A DNA stretch of 64,000 bases, taken from Gamsiella multidivaricata. Lineage: Eukaryota > Mortierellomycota > Mortierellomycetes > Mortierellales > Mortierellaceae. This document shows positions 22,831-33,001 of this stretch, in pieces (the stretch's first letter is position 1; the number at the start of each line of letters is the position of its first letter). The stretch lies in NCBI RefSeq assembly GCF_025024155.1, contig NW_026251762.1:186001-250000 (forward strand), in the 5' to 3' direction. A program made the position numbers and the translations under genes. The notes under the pieces are model-generated. The model ran no database searches. It worked only from the letters and a program-made list of their open reading frames with translations, and was not told where the DNA came from.

Positions 22831-25059
22831 CATCGTCTTTGGTTCGGACAACGTTTCGGATCTCCGTCAAAAAAATCACTGGTACCGTGAAGTGTTGAAG
22901 TCAATCGAGGAGGTAGGCGATCGTCGGGCAACCGTTTGTATTTGACTGACAGAAGTTCCCTGACTTTGGAACACAGGAGCTGCATAGTGAATCCGTCAGT
23001 TCGTAAAGACCCCCTGAGAAAATATCCTTTGCGGGCATAGGTCTCCGATCTGAACTCTGGATCGTCCAGCATCTGCAAGTGGGTCTCGAGATCATCAAGT
23101 GATAACAACTTGATCGCAGCGCGGTGTCCAGCCTTGCCTCTCTGGCGACTGGTCAGGTCTTCGGGATCGGTATCGACGATGAGTGCTTGATGAGAAAGCC
23201 TGGTTCTTTTCCTCCTATCCACTCCTCAACATCCTGCATGGATGTGCAGACGGTACCGACCAGTTCCTGAACCCGTGCCCTCAGTGCGCCTCCGTGGTTG
23301 AAAAAGAACATGGCTAGTTGTCGCTCCGTGAAACTGACAAAAGGTTGCTTCGCCGTCGACATGGGGATGATCCTACAAGGGTTTGGACTTAATTTGTTGA
23401 TCGCGAGGTAGTTTTCGATAGCAGATACCTCCTCTTGGATCTCCACGTTAACATCGGACCCCAGCAGCCCCTTCTTTTTTCTTTTCTGGAGCTATAATTG
23501 AGATAATAAATGAGAGGCATGATAGGTATCGGTTTGATGTACATTAAGATGGCCAGTAGTGCCCTCAACTCATACCTTATTATGCAGCTCACAGGTCCCA
23601 TTACGGTACATTTTTTTGAGTTCGACCTTGAGCTGCAACGCCACCGATAGGAGTAACTCTGTTGGTGAGAAGGGAGTTGTCTCGTTGAGAGCGGCCCGAG
23701 GACGTGGTGGGGCGTACAGTCCGAGATCCTTGAGGCGATCAATGAAATCGTTGACCTTCTGACCGGTACCACTTTTTCGTGGGTAATTCCCAGAGTAGAG
23801 GTATGACAGAAAGCTCTGGAGGAACAAGAACTGCTCAGAGCCTTTGCCATCCTTGGATTTCTGGTCCATGTCATCACCATCCTCATCGTCGTCCTCTACA
23901 GCGCAACCGTCATCCAGCTTTTTCGCGTCCTTTATGGAGACTCGAGGGCAAAGAAAATTCATGAATCGACGATCGTTGGGACCCGGTCCATGCTTGTTTA
24001 CATGCTCGACAAACTTTCCAATTACTCGTTGACCTTGTCGTCTGATCCTGGCAGCCTCGCGCACAGCGTTTCGGATACAGAGGGCAACTTCCTGTTGAAC
24101 GGTACCGTCGTTTGGCAGAGCTCGTCTGAGGTTAGCGGATAGAGTACCGACGTTCAAAGTAGACGTTGGGTGCTGGTATTGTAATAACCGTGTAATAGCG
24201 AGCTTGCGGGTGGCTGCACTCGAATCGGACAACGTTTTGAGTTTGGTCTTGGGCTCGTCGCTGGAGGGCTCAAGCTCGTCTTTTGCTTCAGACTCCTTGT
24301 AAGGCTCGAACTTGTAGAGCTTCATCTTGACTGGGGGTGGGGGGTTTGTTGCCCCTGTCCTCGTCTTGAATGAGTAACGATGGCGATTTCGAGGGAGTTG
24401 CGTCCTTGGAAGTGGCGGGTGACCGTTTGACTCCTGAGACGGTAATGTGGTCGGAGGGTCATCCTACAGATTCGGTGCAGGTTGTTGTGGTTGTGCTGAG
24501 GATGGTTGCGGTGATGGCGGCTGTGGTAAGCGCGACCCAAGGCCAGGCTTCAACATAGCTGGAGACTCAACTGTCCTATATTGAATGGAAGAATGCGAGG
24601 AGCGGAGGCGGATGATATGATCTTTGCGAGTACTATTGACATCAAAACAATAAGTAAGGTGAGCTGTGAGACGATTGCCGATGCCAAGTCCTAAATGCCG
24701 TGCAATATTGAACAGAAATATAGCATACCTTGGTTGCAGTTGTGCGCGAAAATCCTTGTTCTCCTGGTACATGGCACAAAGATCCTTGAGTCGTTTGTAA
24801 AGCTCACTGTAGGACGAGACGTTGGACAAAGGACGAGGATCACTGACAGGCGTCTGTTGGAGATCAACAAAGACTCTGAGTGCAAGTTCAAGTGTTCTGT
24901 TGTCTGTGTTTTTTAAAACGACCTTGGAGTCTTCCAAATATGCATTCACCGTCTGTCGCACATCTGCAAAAATAGGGTAAAAAAAAGTAGAAAAAAAATT
25001 ATATATTAGTTAAATGGTTCAGCCTCGCTCCTTAATACTTTGATCATTGATATTTACCT

Positions 25060-25825
25060 TGTTTCTTGATCGTCTTGATAATCGAAAAGTTGGTCGCCGG
25101 TCCAAGAGAGTAGATATTTTTTCCGTAATCGTTGTTGGAGGCAACAGCGAGGGCTGTGAGTTGGATCCCGGACACACCGAGAACCTCACAGATATCCGAT
25201 ATCTTGTAGATCAGAATCAGGTTCTTTGAAATCGGGCGCCACAGGGTTGACACGGATGGTACGCGAGCATATCGCTGTCCGCAGACACGACAATATCGTC
25301 AGGTCTGCAATCTCGAGCGATCACAACATTAGCTTCCGTCTCGCATCGTTGAATGTTCCACCCCTCGTCCTGCATATACTTGACAGATGCATCACGGAGG
25401 GGCAGGGACCAATAGAAGGAGGACGCAAGGCTGGTCCAGGCATCGGCAAAGTGTCGCTTACGGACCTTGAGGTTGTTATCGGTCCGTCTTTGTAGTTCAT
25501 CCACACTTTCTTTGCATCGCTTAGTGGTCTTCTCCCGAGCTTCTCGGTGGATCTGAGCAGTGAACTCCTTCTCCTCTGCCTGGACTCCGTCGACGTAGAT
25601 AACGATGTTTTCCTTGGTCCCGAACCGCATGACATTCAGCTCTAGGATCGTATGGGCCACCTCGATGGAGTTTCGTGTATAAGCATTCCTGATGACTGAA
25701 AAGCGAGAGAGAAGGTCGATTCTTCTGGTGGCGGTGCTCGAGGTTGTTGACGCGGCTGATGAGTAAAGTACAGAGGGTTGGTAACCCTTCTTACGGAGAA
25801 AGGCGTACCAGCCTTTAAGACCCAT
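25060..25825 (-). other. XPG/FEN1-like PIN nuclease domain region of the fusion gene
   Basis: Motif order compared with FEN1: N-terminal MGLKGW; first Asp in RRIDLLS; second Asp in IYVDG; Glu pair in CETEANVVIA; Asp pair in SADSDMLAY; last Asp in SNNDYG, followed by the helix-two-turn-helix block SLGPATNFSIIK. All positions that bind metal in FEN1 have an acidic counterpart, although a one-base frameshift splits the domain near 25255. Confidence 0.75.
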
Positions 25826-26329
25826 CACTTCCTGTACGTCGAGTGGTGCGATGAGAGAGCTGCTGTCGAATGTGTAGTGTTTAGCTGAAGTAATGTGATC
25901 GATTCAATGGAAAAGAGGTCGGATGTCGGGAATCTGCAAAGACGATGAGGTTATGAGGTTTAAAGTAACGAGTGATCAGTGCTGTAACGCGTGGGTTCAT
26001 GCCAGAGTTTAACTCTGATTGGTATTGTCATGTGACGCTAGACGCGTCTAAGATTGGATCAACGTCGCCCTCATCACAGAAAGCTCCATGATGTAAAGAT
26101 GAGCAAAGGCAGCACCGAAACGTCTCATATACTCACAATTGTCTTCACACATTCGTCTTTGATCACTCACCTTGTTCACTCGTCTCCCCTCGTTTTCACC
26201 TCGTTGTTCCTCGCTCACCCACAAGTCTTACATATGATGTCCGTACAGACGAATAATTCGCCATCATTGCTGCCTATCGCTGCAACTAGTATGCTCAACA
26301 TCAGGCGCCGTGCAAACATATGTATTTAA
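25826..26329. other. Region between the fusion pseudogene and the coiled-coil remnant, no supported gene
   Basis: The minus-strand frame stays open a little upstream of the chosen start (to an AG at about 25888), so a 5' exon of the fusion gene could lie here. No other domain is seen. Confidence 0.35.
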
Positions 26330-26760
26330 CCGCAAAGGTCTATAAGGACATGGAGATTTTTATCAAGGAGAGCCTTACGAAGTTGACTACTTACAAGTAC
26401 AGGCCGACCAGAATGATTTTGATCCTTCACCTGATTCAACACTTCCACCGTCTTTGGAGCAAACCTTTCCACCAGCAAACCTTCTTCTACTTCATAGGCA
26501 AAGGGCAGAAAAGGCGGAACAGAACAAGAGCAGGAGCTTCAGGATCTTGAGGCCGATCTGAAAAACATGAAATCGGAGATCGTCATTGCCGCTGGCTCAA
26601 CAAAGAAGAGGAAATGTACGCTCGAGTACTTCCAGACTACAATTGCAGGAGTAAGGAAGACCTTGCTTGAGGTGAAGGGCCTCAATACTGTCCAGGCGGG
26701 ACAAAGATGTCAGTTAACCGTTGTCAAACAGGCACAAGGAATTGAGTCTGATTGACGGTC
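26330..26760 (+). pseudogene. Frameshifted remnant encoding a charged coiled-coil segment
   Basis: Plus-strand frames join across a frameshift near 26525: VDYLQVQADQNDFDPSPDS and ANLLLLHRQRAEKAEQ, then EQELQDLEADLKNMKSEIV and TTIAGVRKTLLEVKGLNTVQ. The Gln/Glu-rich part would form a coiled coil. No start or full frame. The family was not recognised; it looks like a piece of a multi-copy lineage-specific ORF. Confidence 0.35.
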
Positions 26761-26976
26761 AGAAGATTGTGTTCCAAAATAGGATGGTCCTTATTACCCC
26801 CCTTAAAAAACTTATTTCCTCCCATATGTATGAGTGACGTAGCCTACACATTCGAAAGTGCAGTCACCGAAATGCAGCAAGGCTTGTCGCTGCTACACCT
26901 TCGCCCAAGCAGGACCGACCAACCACACGAATACTGGCCAGGTGAGAAACGGAGAGACTATCATCAGCACGCCGCC

Positions 26977-28604
26977 ATGGACCGCAAGAATCAAAGGGCT
27001 GGAGGGACGGTTGGTATGGTGCCAGCCGCAGCTGCAGCTCTCCCAGGAGACGACGCTCAGGATGAGGCTGTCATCTGGAAACGGACCTTGGCGGACCTCC
27101 AACGGTTGTCAGAGATCATCGACGCAAGCGACGACATTGTTTCTGCGTTGGACAAAGTGCCTGAAGGTCCGTGTCGATATCGTCTAAGCATGCATCATTC
27201 TTCCTCTCTTTGCTGTTGCTCCAGACTGAGCTTGGATTTTAATTGAATTTTCTACTGAATATGCAATTTCTAGGACGACCAAATCGATCTGCTCTTCTTT
27301 GTCAGGATGCCGCTGAGAAGGCCCGTGAGGAACAGGAGTAGGTGCCTGTTTAGGAACATGTACAACTGCGTGTACTTTTTTCAGAGTCGTCGTAGCGCTA
27401 ATTTAAAGATTACATCACGACTTAATGTGTAGCACTATTCAACGGGCATTGGAGGGTATTAATCTTCTGTTGGCCCTTCGTGACGGAGACTTGGTCAATG
27501 GTACATGGCATAGAGCACAGCATTGGAAGGCATCAACGGGGTCATGAAGGCGATAATAGAAGACTGACCGCTCCGCCACCTATCTTTTTGTTCGCGCTTT
27601 AAAGTTGACAATAGCCCAGAGGGCAAAAGGAAGAAGCGTAAAATTGAGTCCGAAGGACTTGTCTCCAATTCGAAGAAAATCAGACGGTAAGTGTCCTGGA
27701 AGACACATTTTCAGTATTGTATGTACAAGTTCAACGTTATCATCTCAGCTAACATCTTACCGGCATATGGTGCATAGATATTCGTCCACAGACTCAAATG
27801 GAGTTATACCTGTTGGTCACCAGGTCAGGATACATACTCTATGGATTTGGCGTACCCATTGCACTTGTTGCGGAAGAAAACATGGAAGATATGCAAGCAT
27901 CCTAATTTTCGTATTTTCCGGCTCTTTTTAGGTAGCAGCACGGACACCAAAGGATAAGAACAAACCCGAAGAATGGATTCTTGCAAGGGTACTGTCGTAC
28001 TCTGCAGAAAAGAACAAGTAATATGAACAAACTTTGAGATGCTAAGCGTACTGCAAGGGCATGTCAAATGGCTTCATTGACTAATCCTATAATTCTGTTT
28101 TCTATTGCAGGTACCATATCGAGGATGATGAAGCAGACGAATACGGCAAAAAAATGTATGTAACATGAAGGCTAATGTATTTGTGCACTTTTACAAAAAA
28201 CTCACTCACACCTCATGTTTCATTGGATATCGTTAGGACATATTCATTAAATGCAAGGAGTGTAATTATGATTGCGGATGATCAGGACGATATCCCGGAG
28301 TTTCCTGCTGGGCACACCGTCCTGGCTCTCTATCCGCTAACTACCTGCTTCTACAAGGCAATCGTTGTACAACCTCCATCAAAGGTAATCTGGCGTAGAG
28401 TTTCTTCACTTTGCGCTTCACATTAGTCCAGTCCTTGAGGGGCCATTGAGAATCTCACACATTATTATTCATATCATACACTACTACATGCGACAGAATA
28501 AGGACAATCCATCGCCACTCTACCGGATCAAATTCGATGATGACGAAGGCAACGAACGGACAGCTCCTCCAAAAATGGTACTGGATATGCCCAAATTGAA
28601 GTAA
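26977..28604 (+). CDS. SGF29: SAGA-associated factor 29 (SGF29), tandem Tudor protein
   Basis: Subunit of the SAGA histone acetyltransferase module; its tandem Tudor domain reads H3K4me2/3. Nine exons: 26977-27166, 27274-27337, 27433-27500, 27605-27686, 27778-27823, 27932-28017, 28111-28155, 28237-28384 and 28497-28604; 837 nt, 278 residues, all phases closing. The start has a perfect GCCGCCATGG context. The N-terminal half is helical, followed by the basic run KRKKRKIESEG. The SGF29 C-terminal domain follows: VGHQVAAR, EEWILARVLSYSAEKNKYHI, DDEADEYGKKMTYSL, FPAGHTVLALYPLTTCFYKA and YRIKFDDDEGNERTAPPKMV. Its divergent neighbour is the fusion pseudogene. Confidence 0.92.
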
Positions 28605-29011
28605 TGACCTAGTAGCACGGATGTATCATACACCACTCGACCATGTGGCAACATCCTTTAATCGAGTGTAATAATAGACGAGTAAAAGTAACCGCCTCCC
28701 AACCAGTTTTGCCGCAACATCACGGAAAAGCGAAACAGCTTGCCATCATTCAACTTGAAATAAAGAGACTGTATTTTTATCAAGTTTTGGCAGTGAGTTC
28801 AAGGGTCTGCATGGCCTGTATTCTAGCCCAAATACCTCACCGGATGATATCTGAGTAAGACTAAGTATGTTTACTCCACATAAATGCCTTCGTCTACTCC
28901 TGAGGAGTCGATCCACTCTAATGGTGCTTGTCGCTTGACCTCATCATATCCAGCACAACTCTAGTGGCCTTTGTTACTGCTGTCCACTGAGCGAGAACTT
29001 TCAGCTTGCAT
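28605..29011. other. Intergenic, no supported gene
   Basis: Short frames only; no domain or repeat recognised. This is the 3' flank of SGF29 and the 3' flank of the next remnant. Confidence 0.45.
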
Positions 29012-29130
29012 TCATGGGTAGTTCCCAAGGATATCTCTGGGCTGGAGGGACAGGGGTCGCTGCTGATTAATCAGATGGCGACGGACTGCATTGCTGATGT
29101 TGTGGCCGGCCATGATATTGCTGTCACGGA
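29012..29130 (-). pseudogene. 3'-end remnant of the XPG-TnpB-like family (copy B)
   Basis: Minus-strand frame reads RDSNIMAGHNISNAVRRHL then NQQRPLSLQP and GNYP followed by TGA at 29012. This matches the end of the 21.7-kb gene (RDVITAENMSNIAREYL, QERPLYLHP, GRYP, TGA). The zinc-ribbon cysteines upstream are not recognisable, so the copy is truncated on its 5' side. Confidence 0.6.
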
Positions 29131-29816
29131 CAGTCTCCGGCGGAGTTATGATGGCACCCCACGCGTCGCGTCGAATAGCTCCGCCACTGCGCCCTGTACT
29201 TGTCATCCGGCTCCGACTTTATAGTCCCGACTACGTACTTCAAGACGTATCTAGCAGTCTGCCAGATTATTGGTAACTCGTGATCGCTCAGAGAACATAC
29301 ATTTATAACGTGAGCGCGTCCGCAAGTTCGTTTATGCCACCGTAACGTAAGGAAGTCCTTGCAAAGTAGCTGGTCTCAAGGGTTGCGCAGAATAAATGAA
29401 GAGTTGTCAGCAGAGACAGAGTGTATAACCAGGCGCACAAACAATATAATAACCGTATACAAAAAAGATCAGAAACGTACCGTAATCGCGACAACACTGC
29501 TAACGCTCATATTCGTTTAGGTTCCCATCGGACTATTATAGCCATGGCAGCGGTATGATTTTGCTGAAGACTTTTGGTGGCGTTACGGAGAAAACTTTGC
29601 ATCGAGCAAGTCGGAGGGAGAAACCAAGGCTGGGTGAAGGGCGGATGGGGTGGGGTGATGTGTGAGAAGTGTTGGATGTGGAACTCTCACGACATACAGT
29701 CTCTAGGCATATGAGTATTGCTCAAGAAAGGATTAGTTAGTTCATATCTTGAAACTTAACCACGAGCGCGTCATTCACGAAACGTCTTTTAACTCTTTCT
29801 TCGTCAGAGACAAGTT
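29131..29816. other. No supported gene
   Basis: No domain, terminal repeat or long frame was recognised in this stretch between remnant copy B and the direct repeat. Confidence 0.4.
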
Positions 29817-30078
29817 GAAGTCAAGGGAAAAATGAGCCGTGCTCAGCTCTTCCTCAATCTACCATCCCCCATGGTCAATAGGGTTTGAAATAGGTGAGAA
29901 TGAATATCACCAGGGGTACCAAGAGCCCAAGATGATATTATAGCTGAGATTAACCCCCCGTGCCAGCCCACATTCGTCGGAATTACCAGACACGACTGTG
30001 CGTACATCGGTCTCCTCAACGGCCTGCACACCCAACCTTTGCTGACCAACTCGCAAAGCCAAGTGTGATTCGTCGCAA
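29817..30078. repeat. 262-bp direct repeat, copy 1
   Basis: Starts GAAGTCAAGGGAAAAAT and ends near GTGATTCGTCGCA. It is repeated with only a few substitutions 284 bp further on. Confidence 0.92.
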
Positions 30079-30100
30079 CTGTCTCCGTTCTAGGAATGCT

Positions 30101-30362
30101 GAAGTCAAGGGAAAAATAAGCCGTGCTCAGCTCTTCCTCAGTCTACCATCCCCCATGGTCAATAGGGTTTGAAATAGGTGAGAATGAATATCACCAGGGG
30201 TACCAAGAGCCCAAGATGATATTATAGCTGAGATTAACCCCCCGTGCCAGCCCACATTCGTCGGAATTACCAGACACGACTGTGCGTACATCGGTCTCCT
30301 CAACGGCCTGCACACCCAACCTTTGCTGACTAACTCGCAAAGTCAGGCGTGATTCGTCACAG
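30101..30362. repeat. 262-bp direct repeat, copy 2
   Basis: Near-identical to 29817-30078 (offset 284 bp) with a 22-bp spacer between copies. A minus-strand 68-codon frame is identical in both but has no recognisable domain. Confidence 0.92.
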
Positions 30363-30610
30363 CATTCCTATACGAACTCAAAGTGGAAAAGAACTTACTC
30401 TTGGTTGCCTGGGAAGAAGAATGATGTTAGAACTAAATGGCAGCCCTCTGAATATAAGATTCTCTCAGCGGACATCCGCGCATCGGACTACGATGATGTC
30501 ACCGAAGTAGGCAACAGCTCGGTCTGCGCAGCTATCTAAATCCACCCAAAGGTGGACAAAGGTGCTTTCGAACACCTCAAAATGAAAAATAGGAAAGAAA
30601 AAAAGCTAGT

Positions 30611-31260
30611 CTAACTATCGAACTGCATGGCGTTTGCCTTGCCCTTGGGTGTCTTCGCCTTTCGCTTGGCCATGGTTGCCTTGGTGCGCTTGCCACACTT
30701 CTTGTCAGCATTGCTATCCCCCTCTGCCTGGCGCTTGCGACCAGCGCGACAAGCATGATCACCACTGCTGCTTGCCTGCTGCGACCGACCTGAGGCATCC
30801 TTGGGTCGGGCCGCACTCTTGCCTTCAGGCTTCAGCCAGGGGTAGTGGCCGTCCATGTCGACCGGATGCAGATAGATTGGCCGCTGCTGCTGCTCGACAT
30901 GACTGCGCAAAATGTTGACGATGTTGTGTCCTGGCCCTTGCCCTAACGCGCTACTGCTGCCGCTACTCCTGCTGCTGCTGCCCCATCTTCTGTGTGCAGT
31001 CTTGCATCTTGCATCCAAGGGTAATGCCTGCCCTTATCTACTGGCTGAAGAGAGAGCGGTCGCTGTTGCATGAGTAAATGGCTGCGAACGACGTTTACAA
31101 ATGTTATGATATATCGCGGTGCATGGAAGTGTTGCAGGCTGAGCAGTATAGCCTGAGAATCTCGACCTGGCCGACAAACTTCTCGCACGTTGGACATTTC
31201 TTGGACGTATAGTATTCATTTGCACCAACCACGATGTAGCCTAGGGACCTGGCCTATGGG
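30611..31260 (-). pseudogene. 3'-end remnant of the XPG-TnpB-like family with internal duplication (copies C and D)
   Basis: From the right: an intron-acceptor-like CCATAG precedes ARSLGYIVVGANEYYTSKK, CPTC, then CSAC and MHRDI, i.e. a four-Cys zinc ribbon as at 21.9 kb. After a one-base frameshift comes VNVVRSHLLMQQRPLSLQPV and HYPWMQD. A second version of the same block follows at about 30940-30840 (HNIVNILRSHVEQQQRPIYL, HPVDMDGHYPW), then a Lys/Arg-rich tail (KRTKATMAKRKAKTPKGK) ending in TAG at 30611. Here the Trp after HYP is intact, unlike the copies at 21.8 and 29.0 kb. The rest of the gene upstream is missing. Confidence 0.68.
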
Positions 31261-31704
31261 ACACCAAGACGAAGTCAGTATAATATATGGAGCGATTTTA
31301 CACAACTTGGAAAACTCTGGATGCCAACGCACCACTTCCCGTCTACGTTCAAAAGTATTATAACGGAAAATGAGGCCGACCACGCGGATTCGATTGGTCA
31401 GTGAAACATGTATGCAGACATGGGACTCCAAGAAAACACTTTCCAGTGGCCGTGACTCTGTCGGTCAACGGTGTCCAGTCCATATCCGAATCTGCAAAAG
31501 GGCGAACCAAGACCGAGTAGACATCGAGTACCTTTGGCGTTATAAGGACAGCAGCTCCCTTGCAATAAGCAAAAAATTCCCTCGGGGGCTAAACAATCGG
31601 AATTGGTATAGAGAGAAGATCTCGGAAGTATAACTGGAAAGGGATCCAGAAGCTTTTAAGACCTCGCCAAGGCAGCCTTGATATGGTCTGTTGACTTGAC
31701 TGTA
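31261..31704. other. No supported gene; flank of Tc1 element
   Basis: No homology to the exon that precedes the zinc ribbon in the 22-kb copy was found, so the remnant stops at or near the intron. No other domain seen. Confidence 0.35.
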
Positions 31705-31816
31705 CAGTCACCTAACAAAACTAATTAGCGAATCATAATTTTCAAGCCATGAGCATCTTTTCTTCAACACGACTTTTCTTCTCCAAGCACAGTCGACAGC
31801 AGCTTGAGTAGCTACC

Positions 31817-33001
31817 ATGCCGAAACAGTTATCCATGGAAGAAAAAGGTGTTATCATTGGAATGAGTCTAGCGGGGATGAGCCATACGGAAATTGCAGCG
31901 AAGTGTAACACACCCAGGCCCATGATGACTGCGAAGTATATATGAACCAGAAGTCAATGAGAACAAGAGAGGGATCTTTAATATTAATCCACCGAGAACA
32001 TTATATGTTACTCGGTGGCTTAAGTAAATTGATAGGACTCGCTGGATCTAATTAAATACACGCGGTGGCAGCATGTAATATGGCTATATGCCACAATGAC
32101 CAATATTATTCACATCTACCATCAAAGAGGCACCACTGCACACGCCCCAGTTCCTGGACGGCCAAGAGCGCTCAGTGAGAGAGACATTAGGAGTATGATA
32201 CGCAATACAAAGCTTGAAAGACGTGTCACTCTACAGGATATCACCAACATGGTACCCCATGAAGTGAGCGAAGGCACCGTTCGGAGAGCGCTCCATTCAG
32301 CTGGCATTTTCAGCCGGGTAGCCGCAAAGAAACCCTATCTCAGCGACGTTCACAAGGACAAGCGACTCGCATTTATGCGGAGGTACAGCAAATGGACAAC
32401 GGAGCAATGGTCAAGGGTAGTATGGACTGATGAGTCAACATTCGAGGTTGGAGAGAATTTTCGCCAGATTCGAGTTTGGCGAACAGCGGAGGAGAAGTAC
32501 GATGACAATTGCCTCGCACCCACATTCAAGAGCGGTAGGACCTCCCTCATGGTCTGGGGCGCATTTACAGCTACTAAGAAGTCCAGGCTGGTTGTTTTTG
32601 AGCGAGGACGTCGCGACGGACAGTGCTTCGTGGAGGATGTGTATGAGGGTGAATTGCTTAGGTTTATGACGGAGGTACAGGATGGAATCCTCATGGAAGA
32701 TGGTGTCCCAGTGCACAGCTGCGCGCTGTCAAAGAGTTGGCGCCAAGTGCACGGCTTTCGCAAGATAGAGGACTGGCCAGCCAATTCCCCAGATTTGAAC
32801 CCCATCGAGCATGTTTGGTCCCTCCTTGGTACTGCCCTCAATCGACGACGAAGTCAAACTCGGGACATTGCAACCCTGATGAGAGCTCTAGTGGAGGAGT
32901 GGAATGCTTTACCACAAGAACAGCTGGCAAGGCTAGTCGACACGATGCCCCAGAGACTGGAATTCGTGAAAAAGCACAGAGGTGGTAATGGCAGATATTG
33001 A
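31817..33001 (+). pseudogene. Tc1-type transposase, interrupted by a 166-bp insertion
   Basis: N-terminal HTH starts MPKQLSMEEKGVIIG at 31817 and is cut after codon ATGAC at 31929; the frame resumes at 32096-32101 (TNIIHIYHQRG). The DDE catalytic core follows: WTDEST, MEDGVPVH, and WPANSPDLNPIEHVW. Removing the insert and one copy of the ATGAC duplication leaves a 1014-nt frame of 337 residues, the same size as the 339-residue transposase at 40827. With the insert in place, a TGA ends translation after about 42 residues. All three catalytic acids are present. Confidence 0.88.
31930..32095. mobile_element. Nested 166-bp TG...CA insert with 5-bp target duplication (solo-LTR/TRIM candidate)
   Basis: Begins TGCGAAG and ends GCCACA, is flanked by ATGAC at 31925-31929 and 32096-32100, and sits inside the transposase frame. 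TG...CA ends with a 5-bp duplication are the hallmark of LTR-retroelement insertion. An internal palindrome CCACCGAG...CTCGGTGG lies near 31990-32019. No second copy was seen in the window. Confidence 0.7.

Larger units (their letters stand above)
21694..25825 (-). pseudogene. Decayed XPG/FEN1-type nuclease fused to TnpB/Fanzor-like RuvC and zinc ribbon
   Basis: Near full-length but broken gene. Start MGLKGWYAFLRKKGY (25825) mimics the XPG N-terminus. The XPG/FEN1 part (to about 25060) keeps the acidic motifs RRIDLLS, IYVDG, ETEA, SADSDMLAY and an H2TH-like NNDYGKNIYSLGPA. A long charged middle follows with at least two introns (an intron ends near 24962 before DVRQTVNAYL; another lies at 23574-23490). 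A RuvC-I-like strand ILTLDAGQ lies at about 22775, NPVLIGVGLG at about 22200, and after an intron ARSL..LNEFYTSKKCPDC with a four-Cys zinc ribbon and RD-x(4)-EN (about 21980-21880), as in TnpB/Fanzor. Single-base frameshifts lie near 25255, 23215, 22870 (a 7-T run) and 22505, and a TGA at 21790 replaces a Trp codon before a basic tail ending at 21694. The neighbouring genes are intact, so decay is more likely than sequencing error. Confidence 0.8.

Noticed and set aside
29843..30315. Two identical 68-codon minus-strand frames in the direct repeat
   Set aside because: Identity follows from the recent duplication; no domain, no splice partners.
31936..32071. Reading the interruption in the Tc1 element 1 transposase as an intron (GTATAT ... 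GGCAG)
   Set aside because: No donor/acceptor pair keeps the frame, whereas removal of a 166-bp segment with a 5-bp duplication restores it exactly.
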